Shown here piece by piece: positions 1 through 8,321 of a DNA stretch of 35,852 nucleotides. This DNA is from CAYWNA01 sp964459305. GTDB lineage: Bacteria > Planctomycetota > Planctomycetia > Pirellulales > Pirellulaceae. The DNA lies in contig CAYWNA010000126.1 of the NCBI GenBank assembly GCA_964459305.1, positions 1 through 35,852 of the forward strand, given 5' to 3'. Each line of letters begins with the position of its first letter. Within the stretch, counting starts at the first letter, position 1. The notes below the pieces were generated by a model. It was not told the origin of the DNA and did no database searches. It saw nothing but the letters and a program-made list of their open reading frames with translations. A program made the translations under genes and the position numbers.

Positions 1-86
1 GCAGACACGATATGTATTAACTGAGTCACTGATCAACAATCCCGAACTAGACGGGTGCAGATTTCCGAAAGACGGAGGCTCGAAGC

Positions 87-518
87 ATGGCGACGATGAT
101 CGATAAACTCGAGGCGGAGAAACGCCAGCTAGTCGCACATCGCGAACGGCTGGATCGGCAAGCGAAGAAGCTGCAGGAAGACTATGGCAAGTTGGAACAC
201 GAAGAGGAACGGATTAAGAACTGCATTCTGGCCGAAAAGCTCAAGGAGTTGATCGGCAAGCCGGTGCGAATTCGGTACCGCGTACACAGCAGCGACCGCC
301 ACGCATGGATGAACGATGCTGTTGGCACGTTGCTAGAATTAAATCACACGACGTGTCTTGTTGACTATGGGGACATCGGGAAGGAGCACGACGAGGATGA
401 GTGCTCGGAACGGGAGTTGCCGATACGCGATGTTGTAGCGGCCGTTGAACGTCGGCCCGTTTTACACAGAGCTGTCGAAAGGGTGCTTGGCAAGCTGTCC
501 GAACCACAAGCCGCCTGA
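87..518 (+). CDS. Hypothetical protein with N-terminal coiled coil
   Basis: This 143-residue protein is not recognised. Residues about 5-52 are strongly charged and heptad-like (rich in E, K, R, Q and L), so an N-terminal coiled coil is likely. Residues about 55-100 are more mixed, with several beta-prone stretches (VRIRYRVH, CLVDYGD), and could form a small compact domain. There is no signal peptide or membrane segment, so it is probably cytoplasmic. The ATG at 87 is preceded by GGAGG at a normal distance, which supports this start. It converges with the sulfatase, whose stop is 82 bases away, so the two are not co-transcribed. No function is proposed. Confidence 0.7.
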   Translation: MATMIDKLEAEKRQLVAHRERLDRQAKKLQEDYGKLEHEEERIKNCILAEKLKELIGKPVRIRYRVHSSDRHAWMNDAVGTLLELNHTTCLVDYGDIGKEHDEDECSERELPIRDVVAAVERRPVLHRAVERVLGKLSEPQAA

Positions 519-600
519 GTCGTCCTGCAGATCGCGGCCCGATCGTTGCAGACGCTGACATCGGCCCGGCGCGACCCTATCAACCGGGCTGAACCAATAC

Positions 601-1947
601 CTAGCGCGCAAGCGCATCGCGGTCGTGACGAGCGGCCTGTTGCAGCCTCACGAGCATTTCTTCGACTCGTTTTGGTTCGGTGTCCGCTAGATTTGTCGAT
701 TCGCTCAGATCGTTGGAGATGTTGAACAGTTCCAATCTTCGACTCTCACCTTTGCCATGTACGATTAGCTTCCAGTCGCCGTATCGAAGTGAGGTGGCTC
801 GCCAGCGCGGGCCGGCGGTGTAAAGCGGTCGAGCCGAAAGCGGCGACTTGTCGATCAATAGCTGTGATATGTCGACTCCGTCCCATTTCAGGTCGCGTTC
901 TGACGCGTAACCGGCCAGCGAGCAGACCGTGGGCATCCAGTCGATGATCTGAACCGGACTGTCCACTCGGCCCGGCTTCACGCGAGCAGGCCAAGAGACA
1001 AGTGTCGGAACCCGCGTTCCACCTTCGTACACGTCACCTTTGCGACCTCGTAGCGGATGGTTATTGCCGGTCAGCCGTCCGTTGGGGCAGTTGTCGTCGG
1101 GATATTTCAGGTCGTTGTTTTCGACCGTGCTGCCGCCGTTGTCGCTGGTAAACACCAACAGCGTGTTGTCACGAACGCCCTTCTTTTCCAAAGCGGCGAT
1201 GATCCGGCCGACCGCATCGTCGAGGTGTATCACACACGCGGCGTAGTTACGCGGCACGTCGCCGGTGATCGACGTCGGCACACGCCCAAGCCACTCATCC
1301 GGCTCTTTGATCGGCAAATGGACCGCGGTATACGGAACGTAGAGAAAGAAGGGCGACGAGCGCCGCGATTCGATCCAACTCACAGCCTCAGCAGTGAGCA
1401 GGTCCGTCACGTGGCCCGATTCTTCGATCAGTTCTTCGTTGCGATGCCAAGTGATCGAGTACTGCCCTTTCTTGTAGCGATGATTCCACGGGCTGATACC
1501 GCCTGCGAGCGACCCGTAAGAATGAGCGAATCCAAAATGATTCGGTCCCCATTTCGGCAGCGACCCAAGGTGCCATTTGCCGGCAAGGCAGGTGTCGTAG
1601 CCAACGCTCCTCAGAGCGAGCGGCAGCGTGACTGTGTCCATGGGTAGGGCCAACTCATTCGTCGGCGTCGTGATGCCAAACCTGCTCCAGCATCGTCCCG
1701 TCAAGAAGCCGGTTCGGGTGGGGCTGCAAACCGGGGCAACGTAATGCTGCGAGAGTTCCAGACCTTCCCTTGCCAACCGGTCGAGATAAGTCGTGGGCGC
1801 GTTGCCGCCATGAAACGCTACATCCGCCCAGCCCAGGTCGTCTGCCATGATGAAAACGATATTTGGGCGCGGTGCCGCCTCAGTTCCAGAGAGGCCGTAT
1901 TGCAGGGCAAACAACAGACCGATTAGTGTGAGAACATGTGGCTTCAT
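601..1947 (-). CDS. Secreted arylsulfatase-type sulfatase
   Basis: A 448-residue sulfatase of the alkaline-phosphatase-like superfamily (type I, formylglycine-dependent) that should hydrolyse sulfate esters, probably on polysaccharides. The N-terminus (about residues 1-24) is a signal peptide, so it acts in the periplasm or outside. Visible motifs: metal-binding MADD (Asp36-Asp37), the CSPTR modification motif with Cys74 as the residue converted to formylglycine, GKWHLG with catalytic Lys/His, and FTSDNGG with the later metal-binding Asp-Asn pair. The length is normal for a compact family member. The ATG at 1947 has a GAAGG-type ribosome site. The DUF1080 gene lies 56 bases upstream on the same strand, so the pair is probably an operon. 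The natural substrate cannot be told from sequence. Confidence 0.93.
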   Translation of the reverse strand: MKPHVLTLIGLLFALQYGLSGTEAAPRPNIVFIMADDLGWADVAFHGGNAPTTYLDRLAREGLELSQHYVAPVCSPTRTGFLTGRCWSRFGITTPTNELALPMDTVTLPLALRSVGYDTCLAGKWHLGSLPKWGPNHFGFAHSYGSLAGGISPWNHRYKKGQYSITWHRNEELIEESGHVTDLLTAEAVSWIESRRSSPFFLYVPYTAVHLPIKEPDEWLGRVPTSITGDVPRNYAACVIHLDDAVGRIIAALEKKGVRDNTLLVFTSDNGGSTVENNDLKYPDDNCPNGRLTGNNHPLRGRKGDVYEGGTRVPTLVSWPARVKPGRVDSPVQIIDWMPTVCSLAGYASERDLKWDGVDISQLLIDKSPLSARPLYTAGPRWRATSLRYGDWKLIVHGKGESRRLELFNISNDLSESTNLADTEPKRVEEMLVRLQQAARHDRDALAR

Positions 1948-2003
1948 GTCATGCCTTCTTCCGCTCGCGTCATCTTCTTGATAATTACCGATCCGGTTGC
2001 CGC

Positions 2004-2627
2004 TTACCGCTTTGGCCCGACCTGGATTTCAATGCCTTTGAACTCAACATGCATGTCGTTCCCGCCGTGCAGTTGGAGCCCGAAGTGACCTTCGAGCCGA
2101 CCGGGGTCGTTCTTCAACTCGGCCGTGGTCACCCCGTTGAGTTTTACGGTGATGTCCTTGCCATGCGCCGTGACCGTCATTTCGTTCCAATCACCCGGCT
2201 TGAAGCAGCTCTTGACCAGTTCGGCGTCCGGCTTGGCGACCCAGGCGCGGCCACCGGTTTCGTAGAGCCCACCCACAGGCCCGCCCGGTGCGATCTCGGC
2301 CTGGAAGCCGTGCACCGTCACCGGATGATCCACCCGTTCGGCGCGAAAGTACAGTCCGCTGTTACCCTTGAGCGACTTGAACTTCAGCCGCAAAACGAAG
2401 TCGCCATACTTCTCGTCAGATAGCAGCATGCCATGCCGGCGCTCCGTTTGAGGGCTGGTGGCGACGATCACCCCGTCCTTTACTTCCCAGTTTCCACCGG
2501 GCGCGGTGTGCCAGCCTTCGAGCGTCTTGCCATCGAACAAAGGCATGAACTCGCCAGCCAGGGTAATGCCCGTTGCTCCCAGAACCACCAAACCGACGAC
2601 CAACCCGATGAGCACTAGACCTCTCAT
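2004..2627 (-). CDS. DUF1080 (3-keto-disaccharide hydrolase-like) secreted protein
   Basis: A 207-residue protein with an N-terminal signal sequence (MRGLVLIGLVVGLVVLGATG) and one DUF1080 domain. The marks are FMPLFDGKTLEGW near the mature N-terminus, then GNWEVKDGVI, YGDFVLRLKFK and GNSGLYFRAE, and a concanavalin-like C-terminal half ending in VEFKGIEIQV. Some DUF1080 proteins cleave 3-keto-glycosides; others are only presumed carbohydrate-binding or hydrolytic. The frame is open to a TTG at 2645, but the ATG at 2627 is chosen because AAGGAG lies just upstream and it starts directly with the signal peptide. It is first in a probable two-gene unit with the sulfatase, suggesting joint action on a sulfated or modified glycan. 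Confidence 0.88.
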   Translation of the reverse strand: MRGLVLIGLVVGLVVLGATGITLAGEFMPLFDGKTLEGWHTAPGGNWEVKDGVIVATSPQTERRHGMLLSDEKYGDFVLRLKFKSLKGNSGLYFRAERVDHPVTVHGFQAEIAPGGPVGGLYETGGRAWVAKPDAELVKSCFKPGDWNEMTVTAHGKDITVKLNGVTTAELKNDPGRLEGHFGLQLHGGNDMHVEFKGIEIQVGPKR

Positions 2628-3176
2628 TTCTGACTCCTTCCGCAAGGATTAGGAATTCACGTCTCCGGCCGTGCCTGTGATTCTATCGCGAGTTGGGGGC
2701 GAAGGGCAACGATTGGCGGTCTTCTCCCGCTGGTTTTGGCGCTACGGAGATCGATTTCCATCCCCCTTCATCCAGGCTGCGTCAAGCAACCAGACGGCGC
2801 AGAGCGGTGGGTGAGCGGGTCAGATGGGCGTCTTTGGCCACACGTCAGCCCGATCACATCGACCGTTGATGGGGCAAGGCGAAACTCTACCGGCAAGGCG
2901 TGAGAAGGCGCGTTAGACGAGCGGCGGAAATTCGCGTACCCGTGGGATAGGCTTCCAGCCTGTCAGGCCGCATATTTGACAGGCTGGAAGCCTATCCCAC
3001 GGCAAATTTTCATCTGCCGCTCGCCTTAGACGGAATATCTGCCCTTTCTTCACCTTAGTCGTTTGTTCTCCGGGTCTTCCCAGAGTTAGACTTAGTCCCG
3101 AACCACTGCGGCTCACGCACCCCACGAGGTTGCTCTGAATTCGACGACAGAAACTCGTACTGTTTGAGGTGGAACC
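2628..3176. other. Intergenic region with palindromic element
   Basis: This 549-base gap holds no convincing gene on either strand. It separates the divergent DUF1080 and zinc-ribbon genes, so promoters for both should lie here, but I cannot point to clear -35/-10 boxes. Its main content is the inverted repeat at 2940-3002, listed separately. Weaker outer arms flank that repeat: CGAGCGGC at 2918-2925 and GCCGCTCG at 3016-3023. Confidence 0.6.
2940..3002. repeat. Inverted repeat, copy 1 (25-bp arms, 13-base loop)
   Basis: The left arm at 2940-2964 contains GTGGGATAGGCTTCCAGCCT and is the exact reverse complement of the right arm at 2978-3002. The 13-base loop is 2965-2977. The same arm pair recurs at 17103-17196 and 26700-26848 with different loops. 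A transcript across it could form a very stable hairpin, but there is no T-tract typical of a terminator. Confidence 0.95.
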
Positions 3177-4430
3177 ATGCCGATCCAAGTCACATGTCCT
3201 GGTTGTGGTCAAGTCATTACGGCGCCCGACGACTGGGCCGGGAAGCATGTGAGATGTCACAATTGCCAAGCCCAACACACGGTGCCCTCGCCAAATTCGG
3301 CCGAGAGCCATCAACCCGCTGATGCCGACGTTCTGCCGACTTACGGAAGCGATCCGCCGGCGCGAGCGTTGCCGTCCCGATCGTTCCAGGGAATTTTGGA
3401 TCAAGTGTTCGAGGGCATGGGCCAAGCATTGAGCGTTCGGAAGCTGAGCTTCTTCCTGCTGTCGACCATCGCCGCTTTCGTAGCGTGGGGGCTACTTGTC
3501 CGGATCGGCTTCGCCATCGGCACGGTCACCGGCCTTGGGATGATGTTCATCGCCAACTCGATGGCAATTGGGCTGTCGGGCGTGATCGCCGGTGGCGTGG
3601 CGTATTTGACCGTCGAGGAAGGCCAGGGGCGGGCCTGCCGGTTGATGGATGCCGTGACGTTCTGCGGCCAGCGGTTCGTCACCTTGTTCTTCGGTGCAAT
3701 TCTGCTGGTGATGGGCGTGGGTTTGGTCGGGGGCCTGGTGAATGGGCTGGTTGCCCTGCTGAACCAGAGTCGGACGGTCGGCTCGTTGCTCGGCTCGCTG
3801 CTCTTCTTGCCCCAAGTTGCGGTGAATGCGGCCCTGGTCGTGCTGTGCCTGGTGGGCGTACTCGTTCCCTGTGCCGTGGTCGTGGAACGGATGGGCCCCA
3901 TTCGTGCGATTCAACGGCTGGTCTCGCTGCTGGTCCAGCGCCCCGGTGGCCTTCTGCTGCAGTTCGGAATCACACTATACTTCGGCGTGATGATGTTGTG
4001 CGTGCTGGCTGTCCTGGCCATCGTGTCTCTGGCGCCCACCTTCGCCACGAACGGTCCGAGTCTGGCGGGCATGATCCCGTCTTTTCCTTCATTGGATGCT
4101 GGAGAAGCCGACCTGTCCGGGTTACTCTCGGACGAGGACCTTGAGGGTCTAGGACTTCCCGGGATCGAGGTTGGACAGTTTCCCAGCATCTCTCCGGGGC
4201 GTTCCCGCCCGGAACTGACGGCGCCTCGCGGTCCTTGGGGCGACTGGTTGCGGGAACTCGGGACGGGTGTGGTTTTCATCGCCGTGCTCGCCTTCCCGGT
4301 GGTCTTCTGGATCTGCGCGTTCGCCCGGTACTACGAATCGCTGGTGGCGACGTTTCCCACGCCGGCTCCAGAGACAACGACCTCGCCGATCCCGCCCCCG
4401 CTGCCCGCACCTAAGGGAGGTAGCGTATGA
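3177..4430 (+). CDS. Zinc-ribbon multi-pass membrane protein
   Basis: A 417-residue protein with an N-terminal zinc ribbon (C7-x2-C10 and C27-x2-C30 in the CPGCG...CHNCQ pattern), a linker to about residue 85, then a hydrophobic region. About six membrane segments fall between residues 90-285, with one more near 362-385. A Pro/Gly/acidic loop lies at about 290-355, and a Pro-rich tail ends the protein. This zinc ribbon plus membrane-region architecture is common in planctomycetes and usually of unknown role; the membrane part recalls YIP1/DUF-type membrane domains, but I cannot assign it. The ATG at 3177 follows GAGGTGGAA. The palindromic repeat at 2940 lies about 175 bases upstream. The lipoprotein gene follows closely and may be co-transcribed. 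Confidence 0.82.
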   Translation: MPIQVTCPGCGQVITAPDDWAGKHVRCHNCQAQHTVPSPNSAESHQPADADVLPTYGSDPPARALPSRSFQGILDQVFEGMGQALSVRKLSFFLLSTIAAFVAWGLLVRIGFAIGTVTGLGMMFIANSMAIGLSGVIAGGVAYLTVEEGQGRACRLMDAVTFCGQRFVTLFFGAILLVMGVGLVGGLVNGLVALLNQSRTVGSLLGSLLFLPQVAVNAALVVLCLVGVLVPCAVVVERMGPIRAIQRLVSLLVQRPGGLLLQFGITLYFGVMMLCVLAVLAIVSLAPTFATNGPSLAGMIPSFPSLDAGEADLSGLLSDEDLEGLGLPGIEVGQFPSISPGRSRPELTAPRGPWGDWLRELGTGVVFIAVLAFPVVFWICAFARYYESLVATFPTPAPETTTSPIPPPLPAPKGGSV

Positions 4431-4532
4431 GGAGAGAGACGGATGTTCACCTTCTGCACGCCGCATCTAGACGCGGCCTCGTTGCGGCGACAGTTTCCGT
4501 GGTTTATGTTTCTATCAGGAGATTTGGTTCAT

Positions 4533-4850
4533 ATGGACTGCACGGCGAATCGCTTGGCGGCGTTTGTGATTTTCGGGCTAATCGCCTTTGGTGCGATGGG
4601 CTGTGGCGACAAGTCGGCTCCAGTGGATGCGACGCCATTTCGCCAACCTATCGACGATTACCTGCGTAGCAACAACATGGCATTGGTGATCAAAGAAATC
4701 AAAGCAGGGCCGACGATCATCTTCGACATGGCTCAACTGTCGGCTTCGCTGACACACGAACAATTGGGAGGCCCCAGCGTTACCTGGTCATTCCACTTCG
4801 AGCGACGAGGGCAGGACGGAGAATGGACCGTCGTCCGCCATGAAGATTGA
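4533..4850 (+). CDS. Small predicted lipoprotein
   Basis: A 105-residue protein beginning MDCTANRLAAFVIFGLIAFG, a hydrophobic signal ending in a lipobox-like AMGC, so it is probably lipidated and anchored in a membrane. The mature part (about 80 residues) is soluble and mixed alpha/beta, with no recognised family; it ends in a tryptophan-containing strand and a charged tail. I prefer the ATG at 4533 because AGGAG precedes it at 4517-4521 and it places the signal at the N-terminus. A longer reading from 4443 also has an SD (at 4429-4433) but adds 30 residues that do not look like a leader. It lies 102 bases after the membrane-protein gene, same strand. Confidence 0.65.
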   Translation: MDCTANRLAAFVIFGLIAFGAMGCGDKSAPVDATPFRQPIDDYLRSNNMALVIKEIKAGPTIIFDMAQLSASLTHEQLGGPSVTWSFHFERRGQDGEWTVVRHED

Positions 4851-4936
4851 GCGTGGAACTGTCGTGAGCGAACTGGTAAGAGCCACGGCCGAGTATTCTT
4901 GACCCCACGAGGTCGGGACTTCGCAACGCCCGACGC

Positions 4937-5797
4937 CTATTTCACATCGTCGAGCATCAGCACGTTGGTCACCTGCCGGGCCATCTTGTGGTCCTCCCAC
5001 GTCCAGACGATCTTGTTGTCCGTCGAAAACTCGATGAGATGCGGCGCCGTTCCTTGCTTGCCGTGGCCGAGCCAATTGGCCATCACGCAATGGCCCGACG
5101 GTAATCGGTCCCAACCGGAACAGAAGTCGAGTCCGAGCTTCGGGTGATCAGTCTTGCCGCCGACGTACGAGAAGATTCTGCCGTCAGGGTCGAGAGTCAC
5201 GATGCGGGCTTCGCCGCCGGACGTGGCCATGGTCCTGCCGTCGTCCAGTCGGATCGCCGTGTAGCCCTTGTCGGGCAACGGCAGCGACTTGACGACTTTG
5301 CCGTCGCGCGACACTTCGATCGCCGCCTTTGGCCCGGCGGAGCCGATCAAGAGGTTGCAGCTGGGAAGAACGCGCATCAGCCGCATGCTCAGCCCTGTCA
5401 CCGCGATCTGTTTCTTGCCGATTTCCTTCCCTTGAGGGTCGACTTCGTAGAGCGTTCCCGATACCGTCGCCAGCAACGTGTTGCCGTCGGGCAACCGGCG
5501 TGCCGTCTGGATGCTCTTATATCGATCGACGCCCCACGGCAACCGCTTTCCGTCGGCCAGACGGTATTCGGCTGCGCCGTTGCCGTGGCTGACCAGGAGT
5601 TTCCCGTCGCCGAGCGACTGTAGATCGCGCGACCCGCCAGGGATCTCGATCGACCAATTCTTCGACGTGTCGTTCTGCTCGACATGGATCAACCGGTTCG
5701 CACCATTGTCCACGCAAACCCACCGATGCTTGATTTCTTCGGCGGTCGCCACAGAAGCGATTGCGGAGCACAGAAAAGGAATGATCCCGTGTCTCAT
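4937..5797 (-). CDS. Secreted beta-propeller protein
   Basis: A 286-residue exported protein: residues 1-19 form a signal peptide ending ATA-EE. The rest shows four-strand blade patterns with repeated short motifs (LGDGKLLVSHGNG, LPDGNTLLATVSGT, LDDGRTMATSGGE, LPSGHCVMANWLG) alternating with phrases such as YEVDPQGKE and VTLDPDGRI. This is typical of PQQ-like, NHL or arylsulfotransferase-like propellers used for binding or as scaffolds; catalytic residues cannot be named. GGAGGAAG immediately upstream of the ATG at 5797 supports the start. It is convergent with the small lipoprotein gene, with 86 bases between the ends, and appears to be a single-gene unit. Confidence 0.8.
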   Translation of the reverse strand: MRHGIIPFLCSAIASVATAEEIKHRWVCVDNGANRLIHVEQNDTSKNWSIEIPGGSRDLQSLGDGKLLVSHGNGAAEYRLADGKRLPWGVDRYKSIQTARRLPDGNTLLATVSGTLYEVDPQGKEIGKKQIAVTGLSMRLMRVLPSCNLLIGSAGPKAAIEVSRDGKVVKSLPLPDKGYTAIRLDDGRTMATSGGEARIVTLDPDGRIFSYVGGKTDHPKLGLDFCSGWDRLPSGHCVMANWLGHGKQGTAPHLIEFSTDNKIVWTWEDHKMARQVTNVLMLDDVK

Positions 5798-6214
5798 TGT
5801 CTTCCTCCGAATTGCATCGTCTCCATGGTCAAGTGCATCGTGATTCTAGCAAAATGGCCGGCAAGTAACACATATCGGCAATTTCAGAAGGGCCACCGTG
5901 AGTTTGGTTGGCGAACGCGTCGTGAAGTTGGAAACCACAACGGCCGGGCAAACGGGCGGAATTGAATTTGTATCGCTGGCATCGCCACGTTGGCTCTCCG
6001 CTACCGCCACCTTCGTTCCCCACTTCAATCGCCCCGCCCGGACTCTCGCCGTGACGAACCGATGTACCTCATATTCTGCGACTGGTCCTTGATTTGATCA
6101 CTCGAAACTCGCGACAATGAGTGCTCCGCTGAATCGTCAGTGCACGGCAACTGCGTGCAGAAGCCCAACAAGGATCAGACTCGATTACATGGCGAAAGAA
6201 CACGGAGTGGTTGA
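5798..6214. other. Intergenic region, no gene seen
   Basis: A 417-base gap between the divergent propeller gene and the M15-like gene. Only short unsupported frames are present, and I see no strong repeat, RNA gene or clear promoter boxes. It must contain the promoters for both flanking genes. Confidence 0.5.
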
Positions 6215-6943
6215 ATGGCACAGACACTTGGTTTGAGTTCAGGAGTTGGAGAGGGTCAGCCAAATAGGCCGGATGACGTGAAGAAGGTACAGATGGCGCT
6301 AAACGTGGCTGGCTGTATTGTCGGAATGGTCGATGGAGCCTGCGGAGCAAACACAAGAAAGGGCATTCGGGCTTTCCAGGCGAAGTACTGCTCGTTCACT
6401 CCTGATGGATACATGTCACCAGGAAAGGGAACGGACAAGAAACTGGCATCGATTTTCACGTCAAGTGGAAACAACACGACCGCAATCCTTGCCGTGAAGG
6501 GCCTCGTCAACCAGTCCGACAGGCTGTCAGGGGTCAAGCAGAACGCGCGAAACAAGGTGGCGCAGTTTGCAGTGAAGTTCGGGCCAATTACAGTCAACTC
6601 TGGACTGCGCGACCTGAAGAAGCAAGCCGAGTTAATGGCTGAGATGACTACCGTTCAACTGGACATGTACGGCAACGGGAAGCCCCAATACATCAAGGAC
6701 ATCAAGGCGTTAAAGACGAAAACCACAAATGCTGTCCACGATGTATTGAAGAAACACTATCCGGGCGGAAGTAATCCCAGTCCATTCATATCTCGTCACT
6801 TGCAGGGCAGAGCCGTCGACATCTCGATGAAGGGATGGTCAGCCAAAGATAAGGCCCGCGCAAAACAAACCGCCACTAGCCTCGGCCTCACCTACAAAGA
6901 CGAGACCAGACAGGGAATACTCTGCTTCCACGTTCAGTGCTAG
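6215..6943 (+). CDS. Peptidoglycan-binding domain plus M15-like peptidase
   Basis: A 242-residue protein with two parts. Residues about 15-80 resemble a PG_binding_1 domain (DDVKKVQMALN... VDGACGANTRKGIRAFQ). Residues about 105-242 resemble the M15/D-Ala-D-Ala carboxypeptidase fold: VNSGLRDLKKQAEL corresponds to the family SGxR motif, SRHLQGRAVDIS supplies His195 and Asp202, and CFHVQC supplies His239, the expected zinc ligands. It should therefore cut peptidoglycan cross-links or stem peptides. No signal peptide or membrane segment is visible, so delivery to the wall needs holin, secretion-system or lysis help, as for endolysins and toxins. GGAG lies 7 bases before the ATG. Base composition is lower in GC than its neighbours, hinting at transfer. 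No immunity or phage gene is adjacent. Confidence 0.72.
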   Translation: MAQTLGLSSGVGEGQPNRPDDVKKVQMALNVAGCIVGMVDGACGANTRKGIRAFQAKYCSFTPDGYMSPGKGTDKKLASIFTSSGNNTTAILAVKGLVNQSDRLSGVKQNARNKVAQFAVKFGPITVNSGLRDLKKQAELMAEMTTVQLDMYGNGKPQYIKDIKALKTKTTNAVHDVLKKHYPGGSNPSPFISRHLQGRAVDISMKGWSAKDKARAKQTATSLGLTYKDETRQGILCFHVQC

Positions 6944-6948
6944 TTTGC

Positions 6949-6998
6949 GATTGCGCACGGCCAACAGTGACCTTATGGCTCAGTGTTGGGCCGCAATC
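6949..6998 (+). terminator. Hairpin after the M15-like gene, possible terminator
   Basis: Arms GATTGCG...CCAACA (6949-6966) and TGTTGG...CGCAATC (6984-6998) pair with a small internal bulge and a 17-base loop, starting 6 bases after the stop codon. There is no T-tract, so it may be a 3'-end stabilising hairpin rather than an intrinsic terminator. Confidence 0.4.
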
Positions 6999-7040
6999 GG
7001 GGTGTTCATGGCATCCACAACGCCCGTTTCGTCGGGACCT

Positions 7041-7472
7041 TCATGAAAACAGTCGCCCCAAAAAGCCACGCCCCTGCTGGATTGCCTTATGCAGCTTCTC
7101 CAACTCGGCAGGATTGGGTGTGGATTCTTTCCAGTAGTCGGTTATCAGGAATCCACGCTTGCCGATTGATTTCACGAAATCGATCTGCTTCGGATCGTCG
7201 TCAACTAGGAAATCACCGCCAACTTTGCGAATATCCTTTGGCTTCCCCTCGTTGTCCGGGTCGTAGTCTTCGCGAAACGTGAATCCGCCAAAGAACGTCT
7301 CCAATTTCAGGTCCGCAAGTACTCGCCTCGCACGATCGCGAGGCGAGCTAGTCCAAACGACTAGGTCGTGACCTTCCGTCTTCAGACGCTGCAACAGTTC
7401 GACCATGCCGGGGCGAACAACGGTACCCCAGCCGTCAGTCAGCGTGCAGTCCATATCGAAGACGATCTTCAT
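7041..7472 (-). CDS. HAD-superfamily phosphatase
   Basis: A 143-residue compact HAD hydrolase. Motif I is FDMDCTLTDG with nucleophile Asp6 and acid/base Asp8; motif II is VVWTSSPRD; the motif III lysine lies in GKPKD; motif IV is FLVDDDP. There is almost no cap insertion, which fits the small NIF/FCP-like or polynucleotide-phosphatase-type HADs and suggests a bulky or phosphoprotein substrate, but the true substrate is unknown. The protein is cytoplasmic. It ends 97 bases from the end of the convergent M15-like gene. The start ATG at 7472 has only a weak GAG-type ribosome site. Confidence 0.82.
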   Translation of the reverse strand: MKIVFDMDCTLTDGWGTVVRPGMVELLQRLKTEGHDLVVWTSSPRDRARRVLADLKLETFFGGFTFREDYDPDNEGKPKDIRKVGGDFLVDDDPKQIDFVKSIGKRGFLITDYWKESTPNPAELEKLHKAIQQGRGFLGRLFS

Positions 7473-7597
7473 CTCTACTCAGGCTCCCAGTGCAATCGGT
7501 TCGACTATTGGCCCTCCGCTCCACCAACCGTGATCCATATCGGCGATGCCTGAGTGACCTCTGCGAAAAAGTGGTGCGACCAGGGCTCGGCCGAATA

Positions 7598-7888
7598 CTA
7601 CGTCGCTTCCCCGATGATCTTCTTCACCTCCTCCACAGAGAAGCCGCGCAACGTTTCCGTGCGGATGTTGCCGCCGGAGCAGACCTTCAACAGCGCGGCC
7701 GTAACCGCTTCATCGCTCCCCTCCATAACAAACACCGCATCGTAGCGTCCGACGGTGTAGTACAAGTCCTTGACCGTTATCCCCATCTCTCCAGCCATCG
7801 CCCTGAACGCCTCGTACCGATCCGGGGAGTCCTTGACGTTCCGGATTCCCTGATCAGTGAAGTTTACAAGACTTATGAACGTCGCCAT
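7598..7888 (-). CDS. GYD-domain protein
   Basis: A 96-residue single-domain protein matching the GYD family (ferredoxin-like alpha/beta fold). It has the N-terminal strand MATFISLVNFTDQGIRNVKD, the central YTVGRYDAVFVMEGSDEA that carries the family's G-x-YD pattern, and a C-terminal helix with EEVKKIIGEA. The biochemical role of the family is unknown. The ATG at 7888 is preceded by GAGGAGGACA, a strong ribosome site. It lies 125 bases upstream of the HAD gene on the same strand; co-transcription is possible but unproven. It is divergent from the tiny lipoprotein at 8030. Confidence 0.88.
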   Translation of the reverse strand: MATFISLVNFTDQGIRNVKDSPDRYEAFRAMAGEMGITVKDLYYTVGRYDAVFVMEGSDEAVTAALLKVCSGGNIRTETLRGFSVEEVKKIIGEAT

Positions 7889-8029
7889 GGTTTGTCCTCC
7901 TCAGTTGAGAGATGTCATGCCGGCAGTCGCCGACGTACGAGACGCTACACATTGTATAACCCGGAACGGCCGTTTACCACTAACACGGCGACATCGGGGC
8001 GTTAGACTGGGTGGCAGGAGGAACCAACC

Positions 8030-8209
8030 ATGCGATACCTGACAGCGATCATCCTGGCGTGCCTACTCGGCTGTGACTGCGACCGCGGCCGAATCGAGCT
8101 TGACCGTGATGAGTGGGAAACCGAGTCTCTTTCGGCGCTGCCAAACGGGCCGGTTGACCCGCTCGAGTCGGTCAACGGCGAGACTCCACCGACGGGCTTC
8201 GCGAACTGA
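8030..8209 (+). CDS. Tiny predicted lipoprotein (59 residues)
   Basis: Start ATG at 8030, stop TGA at 8207-8209; below a 60-residue cutoff, so easily missed. The sequence opens MRYLTAIILACLLGCDCDRG: a short basic n-region, a hydrophobic core and a classic LLGC lipobox with Cys15 as lipidation site. The mature part is about 45 residues, acidic and Pro/Gly-rich, with no recognised domain. AGGAGG lies just upstream at normal spacing, which makes it a convincing gene despite its size. Tiny lipoproteins of this type are often planctomycete-specific and of unknown function. It stands alone, divergent from the GYD gene and convergent with the Flp-like gene. Confidence 0.7.
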   Translation: MRYLTAIILACLLGCDCDRGRIELDRDEWETESLSALPNGPVDPLESVNGETPPTGFAN

Positions 8210-8321
8210 CCGTACTCGCAGGTTTCGTTTCCTTGGGGTCTTCGAGTTTCTTGTCTTCAGCGTCGGTTTCCGCTGCGATCCTTCCGGCATGCGGAACACT
8301 GGCAAGATTTCAGCGAGTGAA

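Noticed and set aside
564..589. A GCCCGG/CCGGGC hairpin between the first two convergent genes as terminator
   Set aside because: The stem is only 6 bp with a 14-base loop and has no T-tract; it is too weak to claim.
2940..3002. The repeats as a CRISPR array
   Set aside because: The arms are inverted, not direct, come in single pairs thousands of bases apart, and no cas gene is present.
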